Source: Cryptomeria japonica (lineage: Eukaryota; Streptophyta; Pinopsida; Cupressales; Cupressaceae). From it: a stretch of 64,000 bases of DNA. Shown here piece by piece: positions 22,861-34,904 of this stretch (position 1 is its first letter; every line of letters starts with the position of its first letter). A program made the translations under genes and the position numbers. The notes under the pieces were generated by a model. That model was given only the letters and a program-made list of their open reading frames with translations, did no database searches and was not told the DNA's origin. The DNA is taken from positions 257,099,533 to 257,163,532 of the forward strand of contig NC_081410.1 in assembly GCF_030272615.1 (NCBI RefSeq), in the 5' to 3' direction.

Positions 22861-23089
22861 ATTAAAAAAACTAGGGCACAGAAATAATCAAAATCAAAAT
22901 CTTTGATAATACATACCATGATAAGCCAAAATTGACCTTGTTAAAATTGGGCTCCTCCAATTGATAAGCTCCAAAATCCTCTTAAACAAAACAACAATAA
23001 GGAAAAATAGAGCAAATATGGAGAAATTAAAAGGGGAAAAGAAACCCAATCAAAAGCAAACTCCAAAATCATAAATGCAAATCGTGCAT

Positions 23090-23235
23090 ATTAATGATGT
23101 AAATCGGACCTATAGGTTTGATTTGCACTCAAAATGATTACTAAGTGTATAATCAGAGTTTAAACTTGATTTTACATTAAACAACAAAAAAAATTGCAAA
23201 ATTGGAGTTAAAACCCAATTTTACATCAAAATAGG
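23090..23235. repeat. Continuation of the self-complementary array
   Basis: Three more units after a 230-base gap: AAATCGGACCTA/TAGGTTTGATTT at 23101-23124 (mismatches are G-T type), AATCAGAGTTTAAACTTGATT near 23147, and AAAATTGG/CCAATTTT at about 23196-23222. They resemble the first units at 22031-22230 more than the GC-rich middle ones. Confidence 0.75.
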
Positions 23236-24179
23236 GAAGTTCACTTTTAAGTTAAAATTTTAAAATTTTAACTCAATGTGGGAATTTCAACACCAAACAA
23301 CACATATTCGATGATGAATGAGACTACCAAAATGTCTCATTTTTTTGACTTTGAAAGAAAAGAGGGCAAATTATGAAAAAATTGTAGGGGTTGTCCTATT
23401 TTCACAAAAAGGAAAAATGAGGAAAACACAATCTATCCTCTTTGAAAAGTACACCTCTAAAAGAATCAGTAAAAGCAATGCATCTTTGTCGATACTATAC
23501 ATATAATTCTTATATGTTACATGCATATGACACTCGACTCTTTTTAGGGTTTAGAGTATGTTATCTTATGGTGTTCCTTCATCATAACATTTCTCTTTCA
23601 TTGTGTTATGATGTATTCATGCATAAAATATTTCTTTAATTAGGAATTATGTATACTTGTATTTTAATTTTGTGCATTATATTTTAGTCATTTCTTTTAT
23701 AGTACACTATATTAGTTAGTTGATAACTTCTATTGTAATTTTTTATGTTAATTAGCATTTTTATTAGTTAATTTAATCATTTCATTTATACACAATATCT
23801 TGTATTCATTAACATGTTTTATACATTAGAAGTGTTCATTTTAATGTATGTATATATATCATTATATAACATTAGATCATCATAAGCATATGCCTCAAAT
23901 AGGTTTTATTAAATCATGATAGCATCTAATGTAATCATACATAAATAAACATACATCCATAAATTACATGAAAGGAAATCATACATTTGAATACATGACA
24001 TGAAAGAATAAGATCTCATCTATATATGTGTGTATAAATGTCTCAATGTACATGTATCATCACCACTATAAAAAAAAATACTATTTGTATATGTGTAAAT
24101 GACTATATACATAAAAAATACTATATAAAAATATCTATAAAAAATATATATGTACCAAGTAAATGATCCTTAGAGCCCC
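23236..24179. other. AT-rich sequence, nothing recognised
   Basis: Low-complexity AT-rich stretch with many ATATAT and TTAGTT runs. I see no gene, LTR end or repeat array in it. Confidence 0.5.
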
Positions 24180-25430
24180 CTAATGTTGGTGGATCTAGGT
24201 TAGGAAGTGGAGGGTGGTGTACTGACATGTGGGACTATGATTGGGAAATCAAGGCACTATGTGTACGAAGTCCCCTCATCTCCCCTCTTAGTTCCAAAAT
24301 ATGCTCCCACTCTCCCACAGGGTGGCTACCTGATCTCACATGGTGTCCTCTATCTGCCTACTTGTTGTTAGGTTGTTAATGAGCTACTACACTCTATTAC
24401 ACTTGAGATCAATAGGGCCACTAGTGCATGCAGCCTTGACTTATCTTCTAAGGTCATTGACCTAGCTATATAGGGCATCATATGCCTACTCAATGCTCTA
24501 TTCCCTCATCACAACCTAGTATCTCTCAATCAGGATAGCTAGAAGCTCTACACTCCACTAGTCTCATTGTCCCATCATAGTACCAAGCTCTATTGTTCTC
24601 TACACTAGCTCTACTTTGGCCTCCTCATATGTAGTTGTAATTCATACTATAGGCTCAAACAACCGCATGTTCCTCCCAACCATATATTATGTCCTATAGA
24701 CATCTAGGATGGGGCTCCAAATATAGATAGCTAGGACCATCTTTGTGAGCATCTTGACTAAAAGATTCAAGCCACTCTCATGTAAACACTATAAATAGAT
24801 AGAAGAGGATCAATATCTATACCACATCATGAAAATCATAAACATAACCATATCCATAAACTAAAACATGCCTGCATCATCTTTATATCAAAATAAAACT
24901 CATAGCTAGATTGCTTGGCTACCAATATAGATTGTGCAGTGTGGCTGCACTACTAGAAGCCTTAGGCATCTATGTAGCTACAATAGTAGGATGAACCTTG
25001 TCATGTGTATCCTATGGTGGTACAATAGTAATGACAGGAGCCACTACAAACAAATATACCCTCCATCGCCTCTTATTCCTTTGCTCCATTTTCATTGATG
25101 ACTCCCTTATGGTCTCCTCCTAGTCACTCTCCTCTACCTTGGTCTCTACTGCACCAGGATCCCCTCTAAGGAATCCTCTAAAAAAATTGGAGTTGGGCCT
25201 ATTATCACAAATCAATAGAAATTTTTTCCTATGAATCTTGCATCATCCTCATCTAAGGATGGATTTGCACCATCATTGTTGTTGTTGAAGTCACTATGCG
25301 TGACCTCACAATAGTAGGATGAGGCTAATCTCCTAAACTCCCAATGCTTTGATGTGGTTGTATGTGCATTGATGCAACTTGTGGCATCCTCTACACCTAT
25401 CCAAACTATTACCCTGCCTAGTATTAGTAG
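24180..25430 (-). pseudogene. Probable C-terminal part of a plant-mobile-domain gene
   Basis: No long open frame, but minus-strand translation recalls the C-terminal half of the PMD genes of A and B: an acidic then basic stretch (near 25100-25170, ending KMEQRNKRRWR), followed by a segment like AYDAL near 24480 that parallels AYDQLFGRV of the element A gene, and a Pro-rich end near 24180. The frame 25212-25439 (SSYYCEV, NNNNDGANPSLDEDDA) would precede this. It is cut at 25431 by the LTR of element A. Similarity is weak and by eye; it may be another acidic/basic protein. Confidence 0.35.
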
Positions 25431-25915
25431 TGTAGACACCTAAAAATGTCTCATCGATCGTACACTAATTATTCTTTTATTTAATTAAGTAATTCTTTAA
25501 TTGTTTAATTAAACTAACCTATTATTCTAATCAATTCAAATCATTATTGATTTTCCAAACTTCTGCATCATTCTAATTAATTAACCCCATCTTAATTATT
25601 AATTAAATATCAATTATTTAATTAATTGCGACCTTTTCCTTAGTTAAATAATCTTTATTATTAAATTAATTCAATTTCCTATGTTTCAATAATTTTATTT
25701 TAATTATTTTAATTAAATTTCTCCAATTCCCCAAATTATAACTCCATCTAATTTCATTTCATTTCTCCCAAATTCTAATTCCAATTAATTTCATTTCCTC
25801 CAAATTCACATTTCACCAAATCTGAATTTCAATTAATTTCATGTGCATTTCAACATTTGAAAGTCCAAATTCAAATCCAAATTGAAAATGAGAATCAATT
25901 TCAATTTTAAAATAA
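25431..25915 (+). repeat. 5' LTR of element A (portion matching the 3' LTR)
   Basis: Begins TGTAGACACCTAAAAATG and aligns closely with 58040-58525, including the TTAATTAAGTAATT and CAATTAATTTCAT-type runs. Similarity stops near 25915: the following sequence (including the GGTATACC palindrome near 25946) has no match in the 3' LTR. Either the LTR was replaced by recombination or something was inserted or deleted. The inner end and primer-binding site are therefore not located. Confidence 0.75.
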
Positions 25916-26439
25916 TTGACATGATAAAGTAATTTGCATTTGATGGTATACCAATACACAATTGATATGATACCGATTCGCATTTTCTCAGTAGTTAGGT
26001 TGTAATTGCTAGATTAGATTTTTTTCATTATGTTTTAATTTAATTCTTCTTTTATCAGAATTGCTCTATGTCTGTGAAAAGACAGAGCTCTGTAACTGAG
26101 AAAAAATTAGGTTGGATATCCCACCATGTGTCTACTAATGTTATTTTCTCTGTAGGGTTAGAATAGAAAACTTCCTTTTGGTGCTCTTAAAAAGAACAAG
26201 CTCAATTTCCTTTTATCTTTTCTCACATATTGCTATGAAGGATAAAACTGAACCCCATGCCTTTTTGGAGCAACATATCCACTTAGAATAGAAAATCATT
26301 GCAATGAAAGGATAAAAAAAACTTTGTTTTTTGTGTCTTTAAAGGGATAGGTATTATGCTCTCCCCTTCAATGGGTGATCAGAAAACTAGACTCTCTTCT
26401 TTTATGCTTTCAGCAAAGTTTTGAACTTACATCCTTTAA

Positions 26440-26830
26440 AAGGCTTGCCCTCCCGAGTTTCCCTTAGGGCGCCATTAAGGCCCGTGAGAGGGGAATGACC
26501 TAAGTGGCAATGACTAAAGCCAAGTAATCCAAGCCACTATAAATAAATGTGTATGTGATGAAAATAATATGCGACGAGTTTATTGTTGTCACAACAACAT
26601 TATGTCTCCCCTAGTGCCTATAAGGTACGTTAAAATATATAGAGCATAACCTCTATAGACTAGGAGGCCTCCCTCAACGGAGTGTAAAACGCTACGGATT
26701 GTAACCACTCAAACGGAACCCTTTCTAAACACCTTAGAAATTAGAAACCCAGCTGAGTCAATAACCAAACACTTGTATTATCATAGTGCAAGAGTGGGGA
26801 AGAATCCACCCCCAAGACACTCACCATATA
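26440..26830 (+). other. Conserved leader block (element A copy)
   Basis: Contains GGCTTGCCCTCCCG, GCCCGTGAGAGGGGAATGACCTAAG and CCAAGCCACTATAAATAAATG-like stretches, the reverse complement of the block at 2380-2510 of element C and related to 48260-48390 of element B. Element A is on the opposite strand to both, so the block has the same sense orientation in all three elements. Confidence 0.65.
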
Positions 26831-27500
26831 TCTCCTAGGATAATGGGACAATTGAGGAGCAATCTTCTTTGGTCTAATTTTTGGAAAAAGGCAAAAAAAT
26901 GGGTGCACCCTAGGGTGTGACAGGGTTGTTTGAGCTGATGGAGTATCAAGATGTGGGTTGTGATAATACTTGTGACCTTTTGACCTTAGGAGAGTCTTCC
27001 TAATATGCTATCAAATTTCCCAAATACAACAAAAACAAAATGGGGTTTTGAAAAAGACTCCAACATTCATGAGAATTTGAAAAAGTTCTTTAAACAAGTA
27101 TTATTTTTGTGTTACTATTCTTTTTGATGTGTTTGTTGTGTCCTTTGTTACATTTCACCAAACTCAAACATTTTAGAAATTACCAAAAGCAAAGTGGAAT
27201 CTCAACCAGGTATAATCAAAAATATCAACAAGATCAAGTCCCTCAACAAAGTCAAGTGTCAACATTAATGTCAACATCAAACCAAAACTTCTGCAAAAAT
27301 CAAAGATGAAAAACATGGCATTCTCAAGTGATCTTAAGTCCTAGACATCTAGTTCATGCATAAGTCCTTTAGTGTCATCATACTGCACAAGTTTTTTTGC
27401 ACAAGTCCTCACATCACAAAAAAAGTAGTCTTCAACCAAGTTGCATCCATTCATATAGAATTTAGTATTGCATTAAATTCTAAGGAACAAACCTCAATAC

Positions 27501-27692
27501 ATGGGTCTGAAAGGAAACGGTGAATTTCCATTTGAGCAACCCAATCTTGGACCAAACAATGACCAATTAGCAATAATTGATAGTTTGGACAACCTTTCTT
27601 GGAAGCTAAAAGTTGATCATGCTCAGTATGACATAGTTGAAACTGTCATAGATAATGAGATCCAGAAATCTGTCTGTCTTGATGAAAATTGA
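27501..27692 (+). pseudogene. Small leader ORF, copy 1 (63 codons)
   Basis: ATG 27501 to TGA 27690. Starts MGLKGNGEFPFEQPNLGP, contains LDNLSWKLKVDHAQYDIVE and ends EIQKSVCLDEN; a Lys/Arg/Glu-rich stretch follows after the stop. A second copy starts 343 bases downstream. The arrangement MxLxG...QPNLG...LSW recurs in element F (12156 and 12781). It lies upstream of gag in the leader. Unknown family; possibly an N-terminal accessory domain or translated upstream ORF. Confidence 0.5.
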
Positions 27693-27843
27693 GGAAAAAG
27701 ATAAAAAAGGCAGCTCGAAAGGAAGCCATTAGACAATTGGTTGAAAAGACCATAGCAGAGTTTCTAAATCCTCGTTAGATTCCTTAATTAAAAGTATCAA
27801 TCATTCCTAGGTTCCATATAGTCTACATTATAATCTTTAGCAT

Positions 27844-28020
27844 ATGGGTCTAAAAGGAAATGACAAAATCCCATTTGAACAACCCAATCCTAGGTCAAAC
27901 AATGTTCAATTAGAAATAATTAATGGGTTAAACATACTGGCTGAGGAATTGATAGTTGATCAAGACCAATTCGACATAGTCGAAGTTGTCATAGATGAGG
28001 AAGTTCGGAAGTCAGTATAA
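27844..28020 (+). pseudogene. Small leader ORF, copy 2 (58 codons)
   Basis: ATG 27844 to TAA 28018. Starts MGLKGNDKIPFEQPNP and ends DIVEVVIDEEVRKSV, about 60 percent like copy 1 by eye. The LSW of copy 1 is replaced (LAEELIVDQDQ). After the stop the frame continues as a charged segment (KNQIKEEAKFEAFRQYIED) until about 28110, so the ancestral product was longer. The tandem duplication predates the decay of both copies. Confidence 0.5.
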
Positions 28021-28262
28021 ATTGACATAGACCTCAAAAATCAAATCAAAGAAGAGGCAAAATTTGAAGCATTTCGGCAATACATTGAAGATCTTGTGTT
28101 TGAATTCTGAAATCCTTGATAGCAAGTCTTCACTCATAGATTTCATTGTCTACATTTTAGTCTTTAGAAATTTTTAGAAGCATACCTAGATACATTTAGT
28201 TGAGTCTCGCATTTGCATTTTAGAGAGTCTTAAAGAGTCAAGATCACGTTGGAATAGCGTTC

Positions 28263-30460
28263 ATGCCATTAACATGTGCTCAACAGGTGAAACATCAGAT
28301 GGATCCTAACAACGACCCTTCGGTTAACCCAACATGGAATATGGACTTGCCCACAAATGAACAAACATCAAGTCAGAGACCCACAAACTTATCAACAAAC
28401 ACAAACAGGATGCCTTCTATTGATGAAATACAACATAATTTGACAAAAGAAGAATTGGAAGCAACCCAACAAGATCCTATGACACTTATGATTCTCAACA
28501 CTCTCATCAATAATGATAGAGATAGATATCTCGCACTATTAGTCCAAAATGGGGCCAAATTACCTCTAGGGGTGGACATTTTGGCTATATTGCCACCAGG
28601 TGTGACATTGAATCAAAATGTTCCTCAAGTACCTATTTTTATAGAGACTAAAACAACATTGGCTACATCAACCCAGGGTGTATCTCTAAACACTCACGTG
28701 GCTACAACTCTAGCACCATCAACAGTTTCATCAAGAAGTACTAATGTTATATCTTATACAATACGCAGTGTAACAATACAATCTACAACAACTTAAAACC
28801 CTACTTCAACAACTATAACTCAACCTTCAGTTTTAGGTGCATCCACCTATAGTGGCCAAAATGTGAATCAGGGAATAACTAGCTCATCTCAGTCGATTGT
28901 CAATGCACAATTTGCATACTTTACACCACCTAGTGGGACTTATGGTACACAACTACATGGTCAGTCTACATTTCAACAAGATCAAAGGTACTCCAATAGT
29001 ATCCCTTTTATAGGAAACACTCATCAAGTCAATACACCATTGACACAAATAGAGATTCTAACTCAACAAATAGAGAATCTTTAGAAATAGATGACCAGTA
29101 TGCAAACACTCAATGATAAAAAGAGCTATACAATGGAGGACCTCCATCCATATCCTTTTGACAAACATTTATGCATGTCACCTTTTCCCACACATTTTGA
29201 AACTCTAAGGTTTGACAAATATAGAGGGAAAGGTGATCCTCGAGATCATGTCAGATAATTCTTCACGGCATGTATCGAGGTAGCTCACAATGATACATAC
29301 TTAATGAGGTTACTTTCCAAAAGTCTTGGAGGGACAACATTAGAATGGTTTTCACACCTCCCACCTAAGATTTCTTCATGGGGTCAACTGGCTGAGTTAT
29401 TCATATCAAACTTTGCATTCAATATAGATAATCCAGTTACCTTGATGGATTTATGTGCAACAAAGAAAAAGGAAAGAGAAACCTTCGCTACATTCCCGCA
29501 AAGATGGAGAGGTTTATACCGCAGATGTCTTAGTCACATCCCTGAAGTTGAGCAAGTAGACATTTTCAATGAAAATCTTGTACCTCCAATTAAGTATCCA
29601 TTACAAATGCAATGCCTAAACAATTTTAAAGATATCATAGAAAAAGGCATCAATTATGAAAAAGGTCTATTAGAATAAGGGATACTAAAACACCAAAAAG
29701 CTAATGGGCCAAATACAAGTAAAAACAATGAAAGGCCAAAATTTTGGCCTAGGAATAAGAATGTCTCAAATGATGGAGTTGTTGATGCCCATGTTGTAAA
29801 CAGAGCTCAACCAGCACTATCTCTACAAGGACCGACTGATTTTGCCAAAAATAATCAAGCTCAAATAAACAACACCAATGCACTGTAGTCAAGAAATCCA
29901 AGACCGCCTAGGGCAAGCATACCCAGAAGAATTTTTACACCCCTTGGTGAACCTATTGAATTAGCACTCAAAAAACTAATGCAGAGCAATTCCATAACTT
30001 TACCAGAAGCTAGACCATATGAACCAGGTCCATTCAAGCCTGCTTGGTGGAATGACAATGTTTTTGTGAGTATCACCTCAATAAGGGTCACAAGACAACA
30101 AGTTGCTACAAATTGACAAACCTCGTCCAAGATCTCATTAATCAAGGTGACATTACTGTGGATACCAGTAAGGCACCAAACACAAATCATACCATTTTCA
30201 AGGATTATTTCATCAAACATGACAAAGGAAAGGGTTGTTGTTCCAATACACAAAACAATACTACCAACTATACCAATGTCACATTCGACTATGTCATAAA
30301 CACACTACGTGCAAGGGATGAAATGATGGCTATAATCACAATAAATCCCACAACAAAGACTGTGTTGTCATCACTAGAAGATCAAAGGTCAAATTACAAG
30401 AGGTACCTTCAAATCCCCCTTCAACAACTAGGAACTACAATATGGTGGATCAGTTGAAGT
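28263..30460 (+). pseudogene. Gag of element A, broken
   Basis: Frame 28263-28796, 28863-29084, 29304-29678 and on to about 30055 is one reading frame broken by TAA/TAG codons, several where element B has Gln. The N-terminus parallels B gag (RDRYLALLVQNGAKLP against RDRQYFLHMMAQSGAKIP). The retrotransposon-gag domain is at 29190-29678 (LGGTTLEWFSHLPP, WRGLYRRCLSHIP). A frameshift near 30057 moves the zinc-knuckle region, Cys-x2-His-x4-His-x4-Cys, into another frame (about 30060-30260). Gag would form the particle and bind RNA; this copy cannot be translated whole. Confidence 0.88.
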
Positions 30461-30639
30461 GAACTCCAGCCCAAATCTCATTATTTGAGTTATTGCTCAT
30501 CTCATTGGCTCATAAGGGAGTCCTAGACAAAGCCTTACAAGATTCAATTTTTGCTAGAGATATTGATGAGAACACATTCCAATCCATGGTTGGAAACTTA
30601 GAAGCTTCAAAGGTCGTATTCATTGAACAAGATGCACCT

Positions 30640-31140
30640 ACAAACTGACCCATGCATAATGATCTCTTGAACTTAGAATATTTGGTTCACCAAAAGAAGG
30701 TTCGAAGAGTACTTATAGATGGTGGAGCTAGCCTTAACATATGCACACTACCTTTGATCAAAGCTTTGGGATATTCTAAACATTATATTGATTCTACCAA
30801 TAGAATCAATATCAAAGCCTATGATGATGAGGAATGCCCTTCTAAGGGTGTGGTGACTTTACCAGTACAAGTGGGACTAGTTAAAATAGACATCACCTTT
30901 CAAGTCCTAGATAGATAATTGGGGTACAATATGCTATTAGGTCACCCATGGATACATACCATGCAAGTAGTACCATCAAATTTTCACCAATGTGTGAAGT
31001 TCCCATACAATGGCATAGAGATCACTGTCCATGGTGACCCGAACCCTTTTCAACACTGTAATTATTTAAGGGCAAGCACAGACAATCAAGTACCAAACAA
31101 TCAGGAAGCCCCACTTCACTTACAAATAGAATCATTATAA
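30640..31140 (+). pseudogene. Retropepsin domain of element A
   Basis: VLIDGGASLNICTLPLIKAL near 30705 is the aspartic-protease active-site segment in the DGG form also used by B and C; it is followed by DDEECPSKGVVTLP and LLGHPWIHTMQ, the flap and C-terminal parts of the domain, then KFPYNGIEITVHGDPNPF. A TAG at 30916 interrupts it. The domain would process Gag-Pol. Confidence 0.85.
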
Positions 31141-31287
31141 ATTAAAGAAACAAAGAAAAATACACCAACCACATCTTCTTCACAGATTAAGGAAGTTGGT
31201 TGTGGAGAATATTCTATTTTGAGTACCTAAAATGGCAAACAATCATCTATTTCTCCCAGGTCTTTTGGGAAGCCTCAGAACACAACA

Positions 31288-31512
31288 ATGAAGCAAGATA
31301 AAGGAAAAGAGATAGTGAAGTACTCAGTTTCATGCTCTTTCATTAGATGGGGAGACATACAAGAAGAATCTCTAAGTGAAGATGTCAATCATTGGATATA
31401 TAGAGAAGAAGATGACATGACAATACCCACGTCACCCCTACATCAATATGGAAACAGCTTCAAGATGTTACAAAAACACGGGTATGATGGTACCACAGGA
31501 TTGGGACTATAA
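31288..31512 (+). pseudogene. G-patch-like segment of element A polyprotein
   Basis: Frame with YGNSFKMLQKHGYDGTTGLG, matching KYGKGFKILQKFGYDGKSPLG in element B. The glycine pattern resembles a G-patch, an RNA-binding motif reported in some retroviral and Tat-type polyproteins. It lies between protease and RT. A TAA ends the frame where B continues. Confidence 0.6.
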
Positions 31513-32121
31513 AAGAAAGGAAGATTAGAACCTGTTTTGCCACATGAAAACCCAAATAATCAAGGTTTCGGATATAAACATGTACCACAAATAACAAAAG
31601 ATAGGCAACGTACATTAGATATACTGAACAAGCCTAAGTTAACCTCAAAATACATACCTCATAATCAGTCATCAACGAGATTATTTTCCTCTTCATCTTA
31701 GAAAAGAAGGAGAGCACTAACATCTCCTATTATGGAATCAGATGGTAAAGACATGAGGCAACTTCTACAAGAAACTAGCACAGAGTCATCTAGCAGTATA
31801 GTAGCTAAAACATCTGCACAAGCAAAAATGCTAGCAACTATAGGCTTAACACTCGTAAATAAGCCAAATCCTTGGTTGTTGTCAATACTTTTGCCAAGGG
31901 AAACAACTCTAGCTCCTCCATTTTAGTTAGATGAAGAAAGACTACAAAGACTGATACCAGTCTTAAGAAGGGTATCCACAATACAAAGAAGATCCACTAA
32001 TCTGCAACAAACATACATAGAAAGTGTCACATATTCTCATGACTATTAATTCCCATCTGATAATGAAGACAACCCACCACCAATTTATGATGAGGACATA
32101 TCAAGTCATAACCAAGTATGC

Positions 32122-33607
32122 ATGGTATCAGGATCTTGTACGATAGAAGGGAACAAAGACTTACCCCTTATACATCCATATTTGATTGACTGGGGCCAAA
32201 AAGGAAGGGACAAACTCCCTTATGATGATCACAAGACTAGCTTTGCAATAGATCTAGACAGAACTACATATTTTGGAGAAGCAAGCTCCTCTCCTAATCA
32301 AGACAATAATAATGAAGTAGAACATATTTCTCATAACATACTGGATGCTCTTCCTATTGATAAAGAATGGTCAACATTATTGGTAGAAGAAAGTGATGAA
32401 ATCAACATCGATGATGTTGAGAAAGTTCGTAACATTCACCTACCAAAGTCCCTAAATCCAATAGTAAAAGAGAAATTTATCCAATTCTTTAAGCAAAGAC
32501 TAATCAATTTTGCATGGTTTTATGTAGATATGCTTGGATCAGATCCTGAATTGGTCTTACATCATTTTCCATTGCTTCCAAGAGTAAAACCATATAAGCA
32601 GAAGCTCAGGAAGATGCACCCTCACATAGCCTTGTTAGTCAAAATTGAGCTACAAAAATTGTTAGATATGGGTTTCATTATACCCATAGACTATGTTGAA
32701 TGGATTTCAAATCTAGTCCTAGTATCCAAGCATACTGGAGGTATTAGGATTTGCACTGACTTCAAAGATCTCAACAAGGCTAGAGTTTAGATGACTTTCC
32801 ACTCCCTAACATAGATATGATAGTGGACTTGATAGCTGGAAATGAAATGATATTGCTCATGGATGGTTTTTCTAGTTATAATCAAATCAAAATTGCACCG
32901 ACAGACCAACCTAAAACAACATTCACTTGTCCATGGGGAACATATTGCTGGAATGTGATGTCGTTTAGCCTTAAAAATGTAGGTGCTTCTTATCAAAGGG
33001 AAATGACCACCTTATTCCATGATATGATACACACAATCATGGAGGACTATGTAGATGATTTGCTAGAAAAATCCAACACAAGAGATAGTCATCTAGACAT
33101 ATTGGCTAGGATCTTTGATAGACTTGAGCAATACAATGTAAGACTCAATCCAAAAAAATGTGTCTTCAGAGTAACATTTAGAAAACTCTTGGGCTTCATT
33201 GTATCCATTCACGGCATTGAGAGATCCAGAGAAAGTGAATTCTATTTTAGACATGCCATCACCTACTACGCTCAAGCAACTCAGAAGTCTGCAAGGCAGA
33301 TTATAATCCATAAGATGTTTCATTGCCCAATTGGTAGAAAAGTGCCAACCATTTCAACATCTTTTAAAGAAAGGTGTCACATTCAAATGGACACAACAAT
33401 TCCAAGAGGCATTCGAGACACTAAAAGTATATCTTTTGTCCACACCAATCTTGGTTCCACTTGTGCATGGGAAACCATTACTCTTGTATATAGCTGCAAC
33501 AAACTCCTCCTTAGGTGCTCTCCTAGCATAGCATGATGAATAAGGAAAAGAGAGACCTATCTACTACATCAGTAGAACACTCATTAGATATTAACTCAAC
33601 TACATAC
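32122..33607 (+). pseudogene. Reverse transcriptase and first RNase H (5' part), element A
   Basis: RT begins near 32580 (KPYKQKLRKMHPHIALLVK, WISNLVLVSK, GIRICTDFKDLN). A short deletion near 32785 shifts frame to 32817-33230, with GFSSYNQIKIAP, TFTCPWGTYCWNVM and the catalytic YVDDLL near 33048 intact. A second frameshift near 33228 leads into the frame 33331-33531, with KGVTFKWTQQFQEAF and PLLLYIAATNSSLGALLA, the start of RNase H. The domain is then cut by element B and resumes at 49912. Confidence 0.92.
33603..33607. other. Target-site duplication of element B (left)
   Basis: CATAC, repeated at 49912-49916 on the other side of element B. RNase H coding sequence of A reads through when B and one copy of this duplication are disregarded. 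Confidence 0.92.
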
Positions 33608-34390
33608 TATATATGGTGAAAATAGATAACAATAATAATAAGATTGAAAGGCTAACTAGATTCAACCACAAAACCCTAGCCTAACAACAACAAAGATCCA
33701 CCATAACATATGAAGATTACCTAAGACAATGCAAATCACAAGAAATCACAAAGATTATACCATCACATGTCCAATAGGGTTTTGATCTCCATTCTTCCTA
33801 TCTCCATTGATCTTGCTTGATATATTTGCTCTCAGATTTTATATGCACAAGAGCTCAACAAAGAATGGAATGTGGTTGCAAGTAGGATCGTAGTGTAGTC
33901 AAGATGATCATTAGAATGCTTGATTAGAATCCATGATTAGGGTTTGATAATGAAGGAAGCATCTCCTTAAATAGAAGACACAATATGAAATGGAGGGATA
34001 AGATTGAGAGGTGTAAAAAGGAGGTCGGCTAGGATTAGAGGGTAGGTAGAAGAAATAGTAAAATAATGAAAGAGGTAGGTAGTGTATGAATTAAGAGATG
34101 AATGACATGTGTCATGTGTAGAAAAAGATAATGACTTAATTAAATAAATAAAGATTTATTTAATTAATAGAAGAAGTAGGACCAATTAAATAAATAAGAT
34201 ATTTATTTAATTTAGGAAAAGGATAATTTAAATAAATAAATGTATTTATTTAAATGAGAAATAAGGCTAGAAGAGGATAAATGAATTAATTAAATAAATA
34301 AAGATTTATTTAATTAATAGAAGAATTAGGCTTAGATAATTAAATAAATAATATTTATTTAATTAGACATGACAATTTTAGGTGTCTACA
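33608..34390 (-). repeat. 3' LTR of element B
   Basis: 783 bp. Outer end is TATATATGG on the plus strand where the other copy has TGTATATGG, so the terminal CA of the element has changed here. U3 contains five hairpin units, for example TTAATTAAATAAAT with its reverse complement at 34136-34167 and ATTTAAATAAAT/ATTTATTTAAAT at 34226-34255. Confidence 0.95.
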
Positions 34391-34404
34391 TTTTGCCCCT
34401 CTTT
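34391..34404 (-). promoter_or_regulatory. Polypurine tract, element B
   Basis: Minus strand AAAGAGGGGCAAAA directly upstream of the 3' LTR start TGTAGACACC. Element A has CAAAGAGGGACAAA at the same place (58026-58039). Confidence 0.85.
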
Positions 34405-34904
34405 GAGACAATGCGGCTTGTCGCGTTGTTTCAAAGAAGATAAGATGAACTGATACAGAGTTGCCCCAGAATGGGAATGATATGCCCCCTCGAGAGATTG
34501 GATGAAAAAGTCTGAAAATATTGTAGACAATCTCTCGATAAGAAAGAAAGGCTAGAATGGCTAGACCAGATAAAGTGACAGAGTCACGGGATAATGAAAA
34601 CTGACTCGAGAAATGAAGGCTAAGGCTAGGGTAGGCTATAAGATAGACCACGGGAAAAAGACATCCTCATTGTCATCTACACCCTCATGAGATCACAGTG
34701 CAGAGTGAGAAAAAGAGCAGCAGCAGTCAGCAGCGATGGCTTTCGTACATAGATTCGACCGCGTTCACCGATTTCAGAGGCCAGTAGAGGCAGGAGAGCC
34801 GGTAAGTACCACCAAACCTCCTCGTATTTTGACGCATTCAATTTTGTCATTAATGCATGCTAGTTTGCAATAAATGTGCTTAGGAATAGGGCACCAAAAA
34901 GTGC

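Larger units (their letters stand above)
25431..33607 (+). mobile_element. Element A (left part): Ty3/gypsy Tat-type retrotransposon
   Basis: Plus-strand element whose RNase H coding sequence stops at 33607 and resumes at 49912, after the inserted element B. The left part holds a 5' LTR, leader, duplicated small ORFs, gag, protease, G-patch-like segment, RT and the start of RNase H. Many stops and at least three frameshifts make it older than B. The TSD of A is not resolved: AGTAG precedes the left LTR and also occurs at 59155-59159, but the sequence before that does not end in CA. Confidence 0.88.
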
